In this document: positions 46,401 through 54,231 of the stretch, piece by piece
How positions within the stretch are numbered: the first letter of the stretch is position 1
Layout: the number at the start of each line of letters is the position of its first letter
DNA from: Gluconacetobacter azotocaptans
Lineage (GTDB): Bacteria > Pseudomonadota > Alphaproteobacteria > Acetobacterales > Acetobacteraceae
Length of the DNA stretch: 64,000 nucleotides
Assembly (NCBI RefSeq): GCF_014174355.1
Contig: NZ_JABEQF010000008.1
Location: 62,001 to 126,000, forward strand
Direction of reading: 5' to 3'
Notes under the pieces: model-generated
Told to the model about the DNA's origin: nothing
What the model saw: the letters and a program-made list of their open reading frames with translations, nothing else
The model's database searches: none
Program-made: the position numbers and the translations under genes

Positions 46401-48016
46401 GTCAGCCTGTCGCGCAGGGCGTCGCGCCGATCCTGCGCCACGTGCTGCGACAGCGCTTCGGCCTGGCGGCGCTGCAAGGCCTCCTGCTGCTTGTGCAGGG
46501 CGGTCGCGCGTTCCGCTGTCTGGACCAGGCGCTGTCGCGCGTCGTCCTGCTGGCGCCGAGCCTCGGCGGCGGCGTTGCGGGCCAGGTCGGCCGCCAGCAC
46601 GGCGTCAGCCTGCGCCTGAGTGGCCTGTTCCAGCCCGGCGCGCGCCAGCGCCAGTGTTTCGGCCGCTTCGGCCAGCGCCGAGGCGTGGGCGTCCAGCGTG
46701 TCCTGGTGGGGAAGGGCCTGGTGCAGCGTGTCCAGTTGCGCCGCCAGTTGGCCGTACTGTGCCTCCAGGCGCTGATGGCGGGCCAGGGCGTCCCGGTGGG
46801 CCTCGGCGGTCTGGCGGATGCGGCTGTGCGTGGTGCCGGCGTCGGCGGTGGCGCGTTCCAGCGTGTCTTCGGCGCTGCGGACGCTTGCCGTCGCCGCCTG
46901 CAATGCCGCATCGGCGTCGGCGATGTCGGCCGGCAGGGCGGCCAGCCGCGTCTCGAGGGCGTGACGTTCCGCCTGAAGGCGCGACACATTGTCCTGCGCG
47001 TCGGCCTGCCGGGCCTGGGCGGCCTGATGATCGCTTTCGCCCTGGTGGAGGCGTTTGGCGGCGGCGGAGGCTGCCTCGGCGGCGCGGTGTTCTTCCTGCG
47101 CGATGCCTTCGGCGATCAGTTTCTGGCGTTCCAGCACCGTACGGCTTTCGTCCGTTCGGGTCCGCAGGGCGGGAATGTCGCGATTGGCCTCGAATTCCGC
47201 GATGACGGCGCTTTCGGCCGTTTCCTCGGCCTGTGTCAGGGCCTGACGGGCCTGACGGGCCGTCGCTCCCGCACGTTCGACCGCCAGCCGGGCGCGGGCG
47301 TGCAGCAGGGCCAGCAGGGTGGTTTCGGCTTCGCGCAGGCCGGAGGATATCTCGCGATAGCGGCGAGCCTGCTGCGACTGGTCGCGCAGATTGTCCAGAT
47401 GGCCTTCCAACTGCACGCGCAGATCGTCGGCGCGCGACAGATTGGTTTCGGTGGCGCGCAGCTTCAGTTCCGCCTCGTGCCGGCGGGCATGCAGGCCGGT
47501 AATGCCGGCGGCTTCCTCCAGGATCGAACGCCGTTCCTCGGGCCGGGCATTGACCAGGGCCGACACGCGCCCCTGGCTGACCATGGCCGAGGACCGCGCG
47601 CCGGACGCCAGGTCGGCGAACAGGGTCTGCACGTCACGCGCGCGGATGGGCTTGCTGTTGACGCGGTAGTCGCTGCCAGCCCCGCGTTCGGCGCGCCGGC
47701 TGATCTGCAATTCGTCCTGATCGTGCAGCGGCGGCGGGGCGATGCCGGTCGTGCCTTCCAGCGTCAGCGTGACTTCGGCCAGGTTGCGCGCCGCACGGGC
47801 CGCCGTCCCGGCGAAGATCAGGTCGTCCATTTCCCCGCCGCGCAGCGACCGGGCGGAGGATTCGCCCATCGCCCAGCGCAGGGCCTCGACGACGTTCGAC
47901 TTGCCGCACCCGTTCGGGCCGACGATGCCTGTCAGCCCCGGCAGGATTTCGACCGAAACCGGGTCGGCGAAGCTTTTGAACCCGACGATACGCAGGCGGA
48001 CGAAACGGGCAGTCAT
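43478..48016 (-). CDS. smc: Chromosome segregation protein SMC
   Basis: A 1512-residue SMC ATPase that compacts and segregates DNA with ScpA/ScpB. N-terminal Walker A GPNGCGKSN (about 32-40), Q-loop EALRWAMGE, C-terminal signature LLSGGEQALTALSL and Walker B CVLDEVDAPLDDAN are intact. The hinge lies at about 685-805. The arms are Ala/Gln/Glu/Arg coiled coils of about 530 residues, so the protein is some 300 residues longer than typical bacterial SMC. ATG 48016 (MTARFVRLRI) is the family start; the frame is open to 48070. scpA/scpB are not here. Confidence 0.95.
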   Translation of the reverse strand: MTARFVRLRIVGFKSFADPVSVEILPGLTGIVGPNGCGKSNVVEALRWAMGESSARSLRGGEMDDLIFAGTAARAARNLAEVTLTLEGTTGIAPPPLHDQDELQISRRAERGAGSDYRVNSKPIRARDVQTLFADLASGARSSAMVSQGRVSALVNARPEERRSILEEAAGITGLHARRHEAELKLRATETNLSRADDLRVQLEGHLDNLRDQSQQARRYREISSGLREAETTLLALLHARARLAVERAGATARQARQALTQAEETAESAVIAEFEANRDIPALRTRTDESRTVLERQKLIAEGIAQEEHRAAEAASAAAKRLHQGESDHQAAQARQADAQDNVSRLQAERHALETRLAALPADIADADAALQAATASVRSAEDTLERATADAGTTHSRIRQTAEAHRDALARHQRLEAQYGQLAAQLDTLHQALPHQDTLDAHASALAEAAETLALARAGLEQATQAQADAVLAADLARNAAAEARRQQDDARQRLVQTAERATALHKQQEALQRRQAEALSQHVAQDRRDALRDRLTAAETALATARTDLEQAELERQAASAAQIEARARVQEAGTRRAGLASALQSAESAHARAVTRFQALDRDLAQARAGAVDPDRLAAARVAREQAEQDVARSGQALDTAETDLAARTTARDMAAQRLSDLKADLSRLEAQADGLTQALTADDGDAGIRGVVDDITVPDGLETALAAALADGLDASIQPDAPRLWHRLPDLATQVPPGHDTVPLSTLVTAPPALARALEAVGLLADGVDGAALQVQLHPGQSLVRRDGAFWRWDGYRLAPGLPSRAALLLQQRNRLRETTAALAARRADLPAAQADQAATESARAQAAEAVTQARADRTRIEAILRQTRADEAEISRLDATVRARLDTVLPQHEQAVQARTEAEAALAAARQALSDLPDEARLRHDHEATRQREQAAQAAESATRAARRQAETGLESARRDAGEATARHDEAETRLATIAPELQRIVHEAEQAEAARQAAEQALSGLPPVQGAETALTAAQSLVAQTTQALDAARQRRLDAEQALEQAQSAQSTLQTTLIETRSAIEAQAPRLATLAEERDDAAQTLARIVAEQATLPDPDAIAEQIRTLREGLAAARQAEDAARERRAALAGEDQTAQARLAGLRDAIADWSARLDAAAAEAGQSATRLDATRAEHARLSALPDEVVRTRETTREALLRAEAAHEAATGALAAAETALSQAQAGRRDADAALATAREGLLRAEGRHEQAEAILAQLLTETPEPPGVVPPDLTEAAESSLRRKIARLTREREDMGPVNLRAELEANEAETRIAVIQNEKDELETAIARLRGSIGALNREGRERLLAVFTEVDQHFQALFARMFNGGRAHLGMVGNDDPLQAGLEIYAQPPGKKLATLSLLSGGEQALTALSLIFAVFRCNPAPICVLDEVDAPLDDANVGRFCALLGDMVAEAGTRFLVVTHHQLTMAHMDRLYGVTMQERGVSRVLSVDLEHASTMAGQARADAPA

Positions 48017-48032
48017 GGAGCCAGGAGCCGGA

Positions 48033-48653
48033 TCAGGTGGCCGAGGCGACCTGTTGGGCGAAGGCGTCATAGGTCATTTCCTGCCCGATCTGAACCTTGT
48101 CGTTGAAGCGGAAGGTCGGCGTGCCCTCGATCTTGTAGAGCGCCTGTGCGCGGTTTTCCTCGTCCATGATGGCCTGGCGCAGCGTGTCGTCGGCGACCGT
48201 TTTCTGGAACAGGTCGGCCGGCATGCCGGCCAGAGCAGCCATTTTCTGCAATTCGTCCTGCGGATTGATGTCGTGCGCGAAGGCCCAGCGATCCTGGCTG
48301 GACAGCAGCGACAGCACGAAGGGCTCGTACCGTTCCGGCGGCAGGGTGCGGGCGACCATGGCGGCCATCAGGGCGATCTGGTCGAGGGGGAAGTCGCGGA
48401 AGATGTAATAGACCTTCCCGGTGTCGATCAGCTTGGTCCGGACCTCGGGGAAGACTTCGGACGCAAAGCGCGCGCAATGGGTGCAGGTCAGGGAAAACCA
48501 TTCCTCGACATGAACGCGGGCGGCGGGGTTGCCGGCGGCACGGACCGACATGCGCGGATCGGTGGCCGCCCGGGCTGTGCCGGCGACCAGCTGCGGCCCG
48601 AACAGCAGGGCAGGGGTCGCGGTTGCAAGCAGGGTACGGCGCGTAACGGACAT
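48033..48653 (-). CDS. DsbA-family thiol:disulfide protein
   Basis: A 206-residue periplasmic thioredoxin-fold protein. The leader SVTRRTLLATATPALLFG carries an RR pair; cleavage near TARAA. Active site is CTHC (about 57-60), with cis-Pro in EGTPTFRFN. It resembles the DsbA/DsbG-like thioredoxin-4 proteins found beside smc in Acetobacteraceae-type genomes. It may oxidise exported proteins; a role for the 12-cysteine amine dehydrogenase subunit is conceivable but not shown. 16 bases upstream of smc. Confidence 0.88.
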   Translation of the reverse strand: MSVTRRTLLATATPALLFGPQLVAGTARAATDPRMSVRAAGNPAARVHVEEWFSLTCTHCARFASEVFPEVRTKLIDTGKVYYIFRDFPLDQIALMAAMVARTLPPERYEPFVLSLLSSQDRWAFAHDINPQDELQKMAALAGMPADLFQKTVADDTLRQAIMDEENRAQALYKIEGTPTFRFNDKVQIGQEMTYDAFAQQVASAT

Positions 48654-48727
48654 GGCTGAACGGTCTCCGGTAGGCTGGGACGAAGGGGTCGCGTGAAAGG
48701 CGACAGAGCCCACAAAGCGCGTGAACG

Positions 48728-49711
48728 TCAAGGTGCGCGCGTAACGGCGGCCGGCGACGGCGCGGCGTCACCGGTCGGCCGTCCGGCCCACCATGCCGAC
48801 AGGACGGAGCCCGAGATATTGTGCCACACCGAAAAGATCGCCCCCGGTAACGCGGCGAGCGGGCCGAAATACAGGCGTCCCAGGGTGGCGGCGAGGCCTG
48901 AATTCTGCATGCCGACCTCGATCGCCAATGTCCGGCAGGTGCTTTCGTCCAGACGCAGCAGACGGCCGCCCCAATAACCGCCCAGCAGACCGATGCCGTT
49001 GTGCAGCACCACGGCCAGCAGGACCACCGGCCCGGCGAAGGCCAGCGCCGGGCGCGTCGCAGCGACGATGGACCCGATGATCGTCATGATCGCCACCATG
49101 GCGACCAGCGGCAGGGCGGGTTCGACGCGCCGGACCAGGCGGCCGGCGAAGGCGTTGACCGCGACGCCGCCGATGACGGGCAGGGCGACCAGTTCGACGA
49201 TGCTGCGCAGCAGGCCCCAGACATTCACCGCGACGTCGGTCGAGACATAGAGGCGGGTCAGGAACGGGGTGGCGACGATGCCCACCAGGGTCGAGAGCGT
49301 GCTGATGCTGACCGACAGCGCGACATCCCCCCGGGCCAGATAGATCATGACGTTCGACGCGGTCCCGCTGGAGACGCTGCCGACCAGGATCATGCCGACG
49401 CGGAGGGCGGGCGGCATGTCCAGCAGCCACGACACCAGCCATGCCGCCAGCGGCATGACGGTGTAATGCAGCCCGATCCCGGCCAGGACCGGCGCGGGGC
49501 GCACGGCGATGCGGCGGAAATCCGCCGCCGTCAGCGTGACACCCATCGTGAACATGACGAAGGCCAGCAGCGGCGTGATCGCGGGCGACAGGGCCAGGAA
49601 CGGCTCCGGCACGCCGATCGCGGCGGCCGAGACCAGGATCGCCCACAGGGGAAACAGGCGGGTGAGGATCTGCAAGAATGAAGGGTCCGCGTGCGGCGGC
49701 CGGCCGGGCAT
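48728..49711 (-). CDS. Bile acid:sodium symporter (BASS/SBF) family transporter
   Basis: A polytopic inner-membrane protein of 327 residues from ATG 49711. [34 protein letters not shown] and [15 protein letters not shown] are the SBF motifs that bind Na+ and substrate. Family members carry organic anions such as pantothenate or pyruvate; the substrate here is unknown. The ATG lies in a 13-bp-stem hairpin (49698-49726), so TTG 49675 (before [12 protein letters not shown]) is a credible real start. Confidence 0.88.
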   Translation of the reverse strand: MPGRPPHADPSFLQILTRLFPLWAILVSAAAIGVPEPFLALSPAITPLLAFVMFTMGVTLTAADFRRIAVRPAPVLAGIGLHYTVMPLAAWLVSWLLDMPPALRVGMILVGSVSSGTASNVMIYLARGDVALSVSISTLSTLVGIVATPFLTRLYVSTDVAVNVWGLLRSIVELVALPVIGGVAVNAFAGRLVRRVEPALPLVAMVAIMTIIGSIVAATRPALAFAGPVVLLAVVLHNGIGLLGGYWGGRLLRLDESTCRTLAIEVGMQNSGLAATLGRLYFGPLAALPGAIFSVWHNISGSVLSAWWAGRPTGDAAPSPAAVTRAP

Positions 49712-49726
49712 GCTGCCCGGCCGGCC
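49698..49726 (-). terminator. GC-rich hairpin after corC, covering the annotated BASS start
   Basis: Perfect 13-bp arms (49698-49710 and 49714-49726, GGCCGGCCGGGCA and its complement) around a 3-base loop. It lies 8 bases beyond the corC stop. It has no T-run, but is long enough to pause or stop RNA polymerase or to hide a start codon. Confidence 0.6.
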
Positions 49727-49734
49727 ATAAGGGG

Positions 49735-50673
49735 TCAGGGGGACGGGGCGGGCGTGGGAAGCCGGACGCGCACCTTGCGGATATGCAGCGAATCGGCATC
49801 CAGCACCCGGAAGACCAGGCCGCTGCCATGGGTCAGCACTTCGCCGCGCGTCGGCACGTGTCCCGCCAGGAAGAAGACAAGTCCGCCGACCGTCTCGATC
49901 TCGGCCTCGCGTTCGGCTTCGGTCAGGATCGGGCCCATGCGGGCCTCGAACTGCGCCACCGGCATCCGGGCATCGACGTCGAACGTGCCGTCCGGCCGTT
50001 CCTGTATCAGTACGGCGGTGGGTTCGTCATGTTCGTCGGAAATGTCGCCGACGATGGTCTCCACCAGATCCTCGATCGTCACCAGACCATCGACGCCGCC
50101 ATATTCATCGATGACCAGCGCCAGATGGACGCGCCGCTGGCGCATCTGCAACAGCAGGTCCAGCACCGGAATCTGCGGCGCCACCATCAGGGGCTGGCGC
50201 AACAGGGATTCGACATTGAAGGCTTCGCTGGTGCCGGCGTAGGCGATCAGATCCTTCACGTGGATCATGCCCACGATGTCGTCCAGCTGTTCGCGGTAGA
50301 CAGGCATGCGGGAATGATTTTCCCGCCGCATCAGCGCCAGCGCATCGTCCAGGCTCAGGGCCACCGGCATCGCCACGATGTCGGCGCGCGGGATCATCAC
50401 GTCGTCAGCGGTGATCCCGCGCAGGCGCAGGACATTGGCGATCAGCGCGCGTTCCTGACGGTCCAGCTCCGAGGCCTCGCCGTTGCCGTCGCCTTCAGCC
50501 TCGTCGGCTTCCTGCACCAGGGCGGCTATCGAATGGCGCAGCCCCTGTTCGACCCGCCGTCGCCCGAACAGCGCGCGCAGGCCGCGGCTGCGCGGTCTGG
50601 CGGCCGGGGGGGGCTCGTCGGCCCGGGCCGACCCGTTCTCGGGTGGCGCCGGGTCGGGTGAAGGGCGGCTCAT
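49735..50673 (-). CDS. corC: HlyC/CorC family protein (CBS-pair, YbeX type)
   Basis: A 312-residue cytosolic protein, not a haemolysin. [13 protein letters not shown] near the start, two CBS motifs (about 90-210: [20 protein letters not shown], then [20 protein letters not shown]) and a C-terminal CorC/HlyC domain ([15 protein letters not shown] to [12 protein letters not shown]). In E. coli YbeX works with YbeY in rRNA maturation and is tied to Mg2+/Co2+ tolerance. ATGA overlap with ybeY (50670-50673) shows coupling. The first 30 residues are Pro/Arg-rich. Confidence 0.92.
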   Translation of the reverse strand: MSRPSPDPAPPENGSARADEPPPAARPRSRGLRALFGRRRVEQGLRHSIAALVQEADEAEGDGNGEASELDRQERALIANVLRLRGITADDVMIPRADIVAMPVALSLDDALALMRRENHSRMPVYREQLDDIVGMIHVKDLIAYAGTSEAFNVESLLRQPLMVAPQIPVLDLLLQMRQRRVHLALVIDEYGGVDGLVTIEDLVETIVGDISDEHDEPTAVLIQERPDGTFDVDARMPVAQFEARMGPILTEAEREAEIETVGGLVFFLAGHVPTRGEVLTHGSGLVFRVLDADSLHIRKVRVRLPTPAPSP

Positions 50674-51242
50674 TGGTCGCCTCCGGCCATGCCGGTCCGG
50701 TTTTTCCATGGATTCGGGACGGCGAGACGTCCGAGAATCCGGGATTCCTCCATTTCCATCTGTCGCGCCTCGCCGGCCTGGTGATGGTCATGGCCGCGCA
50801 GATGCAAGATCCCGTGGACCACAAGATGCATCAGATGGTGGCGGATCGGGCGGCCGGCGGCCCGGGCCTCGCGCCGGACGGTGTCCAGCGCGATCATGAC
50901 GTCGCCCCCCGGCTGGCCGGCCGGGTATTCGAACGTCAGCACATTGGTCGGCTTGTTCTTGTTCCGGTGCCGGGCGTTCAGCCGACGGATGGTGCGATCG
51001 CTGTCCAGCACGATGGTGATGGGGGCCTGTCCGCTGGCCTCCCATGCCGCCCGGGCGGCACGCTGGACAAGCGCCCCCACCCGGGGGACGGCGCCATGCC
51101 AGCGCGGATCGGCCACGATCACGTCGACTTCCGCCTCGTCACGAGGCAAAGGGGAGGAAAGGCCGACGGCCGGACCGGCCATCGGCGATATTTCCGGGAC
51201 TCCGTCAGGACGGGCGGAGTTCTGGCTACTTCGAGGTTCCAT
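50670..51242 (-). CDS. ybeY: rRNA maturation endonuclease YbeY
   Basis: A 190-residue single-strand-specific metallo-RNase needed for 16S rRNA 3'-end maturation and ribosome quality control. Zinc motif HGILHLRGHDH, plus NKPTNVLTFEYP. ATG 51242 (MEPRSSQN) lies within the 3' end of phoH (17-base overlap); the frame is open farther upstream but homology starts near residue 35. The tail (about 178-190) is a short basic extension. Confidence 0.92.
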   Translation of the reverse strand: MEPRSSQNSARPDGVPEISPMAGPAVGLSSPLPRDEAEVDVIVADPRWHGAVPRVGALVQRAARAAWEASGQAPITIVLDSDRTIRRLNARHRNKNKPTNVLTFEYPAGQPGGDVMIALDTVRREARAAGRPIRHHLMHLVVHGILHLRGHDHHQAGEARQMEMEESRILGRLAVPNPWKNRTGMAGGDQ

Positions 51243-52374
51243 TGTTCTCCCGGCGCGCCCTGCTGCGGGACATGTCCCTTTCGGCCGCCGCCCGCTGATC
51301 ATAGGCGTCCACGATGCGCGCGACCAGCGGGTGCCGCACGACGTCGCGGGATTCGAAGCGCGTGATGCCGATTCCCGGCAGGCCCTCCAGCGTATCCACC
51401 GCATCGCGCAGGCCCGACGGCACCCCATGGGGCAGGTCCACCTGGCTGAGGTCGCCGGTCACCACCATGTGCGTGCCCGTGCCCATGCGGGTCAGGAACA
51501 TCTTCATCTGCGCCGAGGTGGTGTTCTGCGCCTCGTCGAGGATGACGAAGGAATGCGCCAGGGTGCGCCCGCGCATGAAGGCCAGCGGCGCAACCTCGAT
51601 TTCGCCGGTGCCCATGCGGCGCACGACCTGGTCGCCCGGCATCATGTCGTGCAGGGCGTCGTACAGCGGGCGCAGATACGGGTCGATCTTGTCCTTCATA
51701 TCGCCGGGCAGGAAGCCCAGCCGTTCGCCGGCCTCGACGGCGGGACGGGACAGCACGATCCGGTCGACCTGCCCGGCCTGGAGCATCGCCACCGCCTGGG
51801 CCACCGCCAGATAGGTCTTGCCGGTGCCGGCCGGCCCGATGCCGAACACCATTTCGGTCTGGGCCAGCATTTCCATGTAGGCGGCCTGGCCGGCCGAGCG
51901 CGGGGCGATGGCGCCGCGCCGCGTGCGAATCGCGGGAAGATTGGAGAGGGACAGCAGGTTCGTGCCTTCGGGGGACATGCTCGGCCTTCCTTCCGTCGCC
52001 GGATGGGACACAGGAGAACGGGAGGGGGTGGCCATGCGGATGGCGGCCTCGATTTCGGCGGTATCCAGCCTGGTCCCGGATTCCAGCTTGCGATAGAGGC
52101 CGGTCAGGGCCAGGCGGGTACTCTCGACACGTCCGGCCTCGCCGTTGATGGCGATGCGGTTGCCGCGGCAGGACAGCCGCACGCCGAATCCGCGTTCGAG
52201 AAGAAGAAGATGACGGTCATGATCCCCGACGAGCATCGCCAGCAGGGCGTTGTCGTCGAACTGAAGGGTAATCGTCCGCATGGCGTCGGCACCATGGCGT
52301 GACGGATCCTGAGGGAGGGGGGTGCCTGTCGGGCGCTGGCCGGACAGGACCGGTGATACCGTCTGTTCTCTCAA
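51226..52374 (-). CDS. phoH: PhoH-like P-loop ATPase
   Basis: A 382-residue ATPase of the PhoH/YbeZ family. P-loop [15 protein letters not shown] (about 179-193), Walker [10 protein letters not shown] and [10 protein letters not shown] are clear. PhoH/YbeZ is an RNA helicase-like partner of YbeY. The 5' end is uncertain: TTG 52374 forms a TTGA overlap with miaB's stop, and ATG 52281 ([10 protein letters not shown]) matches many relatives. A KH-like N-terminal region with [19 protein letters not shown] precedes the ATPase. Confidence 0.94.
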   Translation of the reverse strand: MREQTVSPVLSGQRPTGTPLPQDPSRHGADAMRTITLQFDDNALLAMLVGDHDRHLLLLERGFGVRLSCRGNRIAINGEAGRVESTRLALTGLYRKLESGTRLDTAEIEAAIRMATPSRSPVSHPATEGRPSMSPEGTNLLSLSNLPAIRTRRGAIAPRSAGQAAYMEMLAQTEMVFGIGPAGTGKTYLAVAQAVAMLQAGQVDRIVLSRPAVEAGERLGFLPGDMKDKIDPYLRPLYDALHDMMPGDQVVRRMGTGEIEVAPLAFMRGRTLAHSFVILDEAQNTTSAQMKMFLTRMGTGTHMVVTGDLSQVDLPHGVPSGLRDAVDTLEGLPGIGITRFESRDVVRHPLVARIVDAYDQRAAAERDMSRSRARRENNGTSK

Positions 52375-53780
52375 GCGAAGGCTCTCTCCTGCACGAGTGT
52401 TCCACTCAGTGAATTGGTCAATCTTTCAGCGATCTCCACGTCTGTGATCTGGCCGATCAGGCTGTCCGGTCCGTCGACGTGAACGGCTTGCAGATAAGGC
52501 GAGCGGCCGGAAATCTGACCCGGCTTGCGTCCGCGTCCCGTGAACAGGACCGGAAGGGTGCGCCCCACCGTCGCGTCGTTGAAGGCGTCCTGCTGCGTGC
52601 GCAGCAGGGCCTGCAGGGCCTGCAGGCGCGCATCCTTCACCGGCTCGGGCACCTGAAGGGCGGCGCCGGCGGCCGGCGTGCCCGGACGGGGGGAGTATTT
52701 GAACGAGAACGCCTGCGCGAATCCGACATCGCGGATCAACTGCATGGTCGCCTCGAAATCCGCATCGGTCTCGCCGGGATGGCCGACGATGAAGTCCGAC
52801 GACAGGGCGATATCCGGCCGGGCTTCGCGCAGGCGGTGCACCAGTTCCAGATACTGCGCGGCTGTATGGCCCCGGTTCATCGCATCGAGGATCCGGTCGG
52901 AGCCGGACTGCACGGGCAGGTGCAGGAACGGCATCAGCGCCGGCAGGTCGCGATGGGCCGCGATCAGCGCGTCGTCCATGTCGCGCGGGTGCGAGGTGGT
53001 GTAGCGGATGCGCGCCAGCCCCGGGATGGCCGACAGGGCCTCGGCCAGCCGGGCCAGGCCCCACACGCGCCCGTCCGGCGCCGCGCCGTGATAGGCGTTG
53101 ACGTTCTGGCCCAGCAGCGTGATTTCGCGGGCGCCGGCATCGACCATGCGCCGGGCCTCGGCCAGGACCGACGCCACGGGGCGGCTGGCTTCGGCCCCGC
53201 GCGTGTAAGGCACGACGCAGAACGAGCAGAATTTGTCGCACCCTTCCTGGATCGTCAGGAAGGAGGTGACGCCGCCGGGCGTCTGCGGGGCCTGGGTGTC
53301 GGGCAGGAAGTCGAATTTCTGTTCAGCCGGGAAGTCGGTGTCGATCACGGCCCCGGCCGCACGCGACGCCCGCGCCACCATTTCCGGTAGGCGGTGATAG
53401 GTCTGCGGCCCCAGGACGATATCGACAAACGGGGCACGCGCCAGAATTTCGCGGCCTTCGGCCTGCGCCACGCATCCGGCGACGGCCAGGACGGTCCTGC
53501 GTCCCTGGGTCGCGCGCGCATCCTTGACCACGCGCAGCCGGCCGAGTTCGGAAAACACCTTTTCCGCCGCGCGGTCGCGGATATGGCAGGTGTTGAGAAT
53601 GACCATGTCCGCCGCATCGGGCGTGTCCACCGGGCGGTAGCCCAGCGGCCGCAGGACATCGGTCATGCGGGCGCTGTCATAGACATTCATCTGGCAGCCC
53701 CACGTGATGACATGGAGGCCCTTGCGCATGTCCCCGGGGGCGGCATCCATGGTGGGGGGGCAGTCAGAACGATCGGTCAC
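52371..53780 (-). CDS. miaB: tRNA-2-methylthio-N6-dimethylallyladenosine synthase
   Basis: A 469-residue radical-SAM methylthiotransferase modifying A37 of tRNAs. UPF0004 domain: [20 protein letters not shown] and [10 protein letters not shown] carry three cysteines of the auxiliary cluster. Radical-SAM motif [15 protein letters not shown] has CxxxCxxC. A TRAM domain ends the protein (LPVLFTGRG to TDVEIAERL). GTG 53780 is the likely start, with ATG 53753 or 53729 as alternatives. It heads the miaB-phoH-ybeY-corC operon. Confidence 0.95.
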   Translation of the reverse strand: MTDRSDCPPTMDAAPGDMRKGLHVITWGCQMNVYDSARMTDVLRPLGYRPVDTPDAADMVILNTCHIRDRAAEKVFSELGRLRVVKDARATQGRRTVLAVAGCVAQAEGREILARAPFVDIVLGPQTYHRLPEMVARASRAAGAVIDTDFPAEQKFDFLPDTQAPQTPGGVTSFLTIQEGCDKFCSFCVVPYTRGAEASRPVASVLAEARRMVDAGAREITLLGQNVNAYHGAAPDGRVWGLARLAEALSAIPGLARIRYTTSHPRDMDDALIAAHRDLPALMPFLHLPVQSGSDRILDAMNRGHTAAQYLELVHRLREARPDIALSSDFIVGHPGETDADFEATMQLIRDVGFAQAFSFKYSPRPGTPAAGAALQVPEPVKDARLQALQALLRTQQDAFNDATVGRTLPVLFTGRGRKPGQISGRSPYLQAVHVDGPDSLIGQITDVEIAERLTNSLSGTLVQERAFA

Positions 53781-54231
53781 GGCTGAAACTTTCTCGGCGC
53801 ACCGCCGGACCATCCCGCGCGGTCGCGGGAACACATCATATGCACGGGGGTCCGGGTCAAGGCCCGGCACCTGCAAGGCCGGAAGCAGCCAGACCGGGAT
53901 ATGACAGGATCATCGCGTGGCGGACCTCCATCAGGCGATGCCGGTGGCCGCAGCATCCTTGTTCATAATCTGGCAAAAGAAGCCCTGCCTTTGTCAAGGT
54001 AACTCTCCGAGTCCTGTTCTAAAAAACATCCGGCCGGGGGCGGGTGTTTGCGTTGCTCCGGACCCGTCGTGCGGTCTTCGGCCTGCCGGGCAACAATTTT
54101 TTATCGTCTTGTCAAATGGCTGCCGTATAAACAAGGCAGGAAGGCCGTCGCGGGGGCGCCCCCGCGACGGTAAACGATCGGTCGGCCGGGTCGTTCACCG
54201 TCGGAAAGCATAAAGGCAGGGCTCGGACACA
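53781..54231. other. 451-bp intergenic region between miaB and tamA
   Basis: The two flanking genes diverge. No CDS is convincing; a 98-codon frame at 53917 is low-complexity and unsupported. It holds a 26-bp perfect palindrome (54145-54170), a 12-bp inverted repeat 220 bases apart (53981-53992 and 54212-54223), and an SRP-RNA-like fragment near 53869 that does not fit the SRP domain (see rejected list). Confidence 0.5.
54145..54170. repeat. 26-bp perfect palindrome upstream of tamA
   Basis: CCGTCGCGGGGGC joined to its exact reverse complement, both 13 bases, with no spacer. Located 61 bases upstream of the tamA start. No gene or T-run accompanies it. It could be a cruciform-forming site, an operator or a REP-type element. 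Confidence 0.7.

Noticed and set aside
45323-48106. A 927-codon + strand frame opposite smc (and another at 43523-45262)
   Set aside because: Gly/Gln/Arg-rich translation with no family; smc on the other strand is certain. Antisense artefact of GC-rich coiled-coil coding.
53860-53900. SRP (4.5S) RNA-like stretch CAAGGCCGGAAGCAGCC near 53874
   Set aside because: Resembles the SRP domain IV motif but lacks the GGA after the GGAA tetraloop, so the conserved stem cannot form. No flanking complementary arms of a 4.5S RNA were found.
53917-54213. 98-codon + strand frame upstream of tamA
   Set aside because: Contains the 26-bp palindrome, has Arg/Gly/Cys-rich low-complexity translation, no ribosome binding site and no family.
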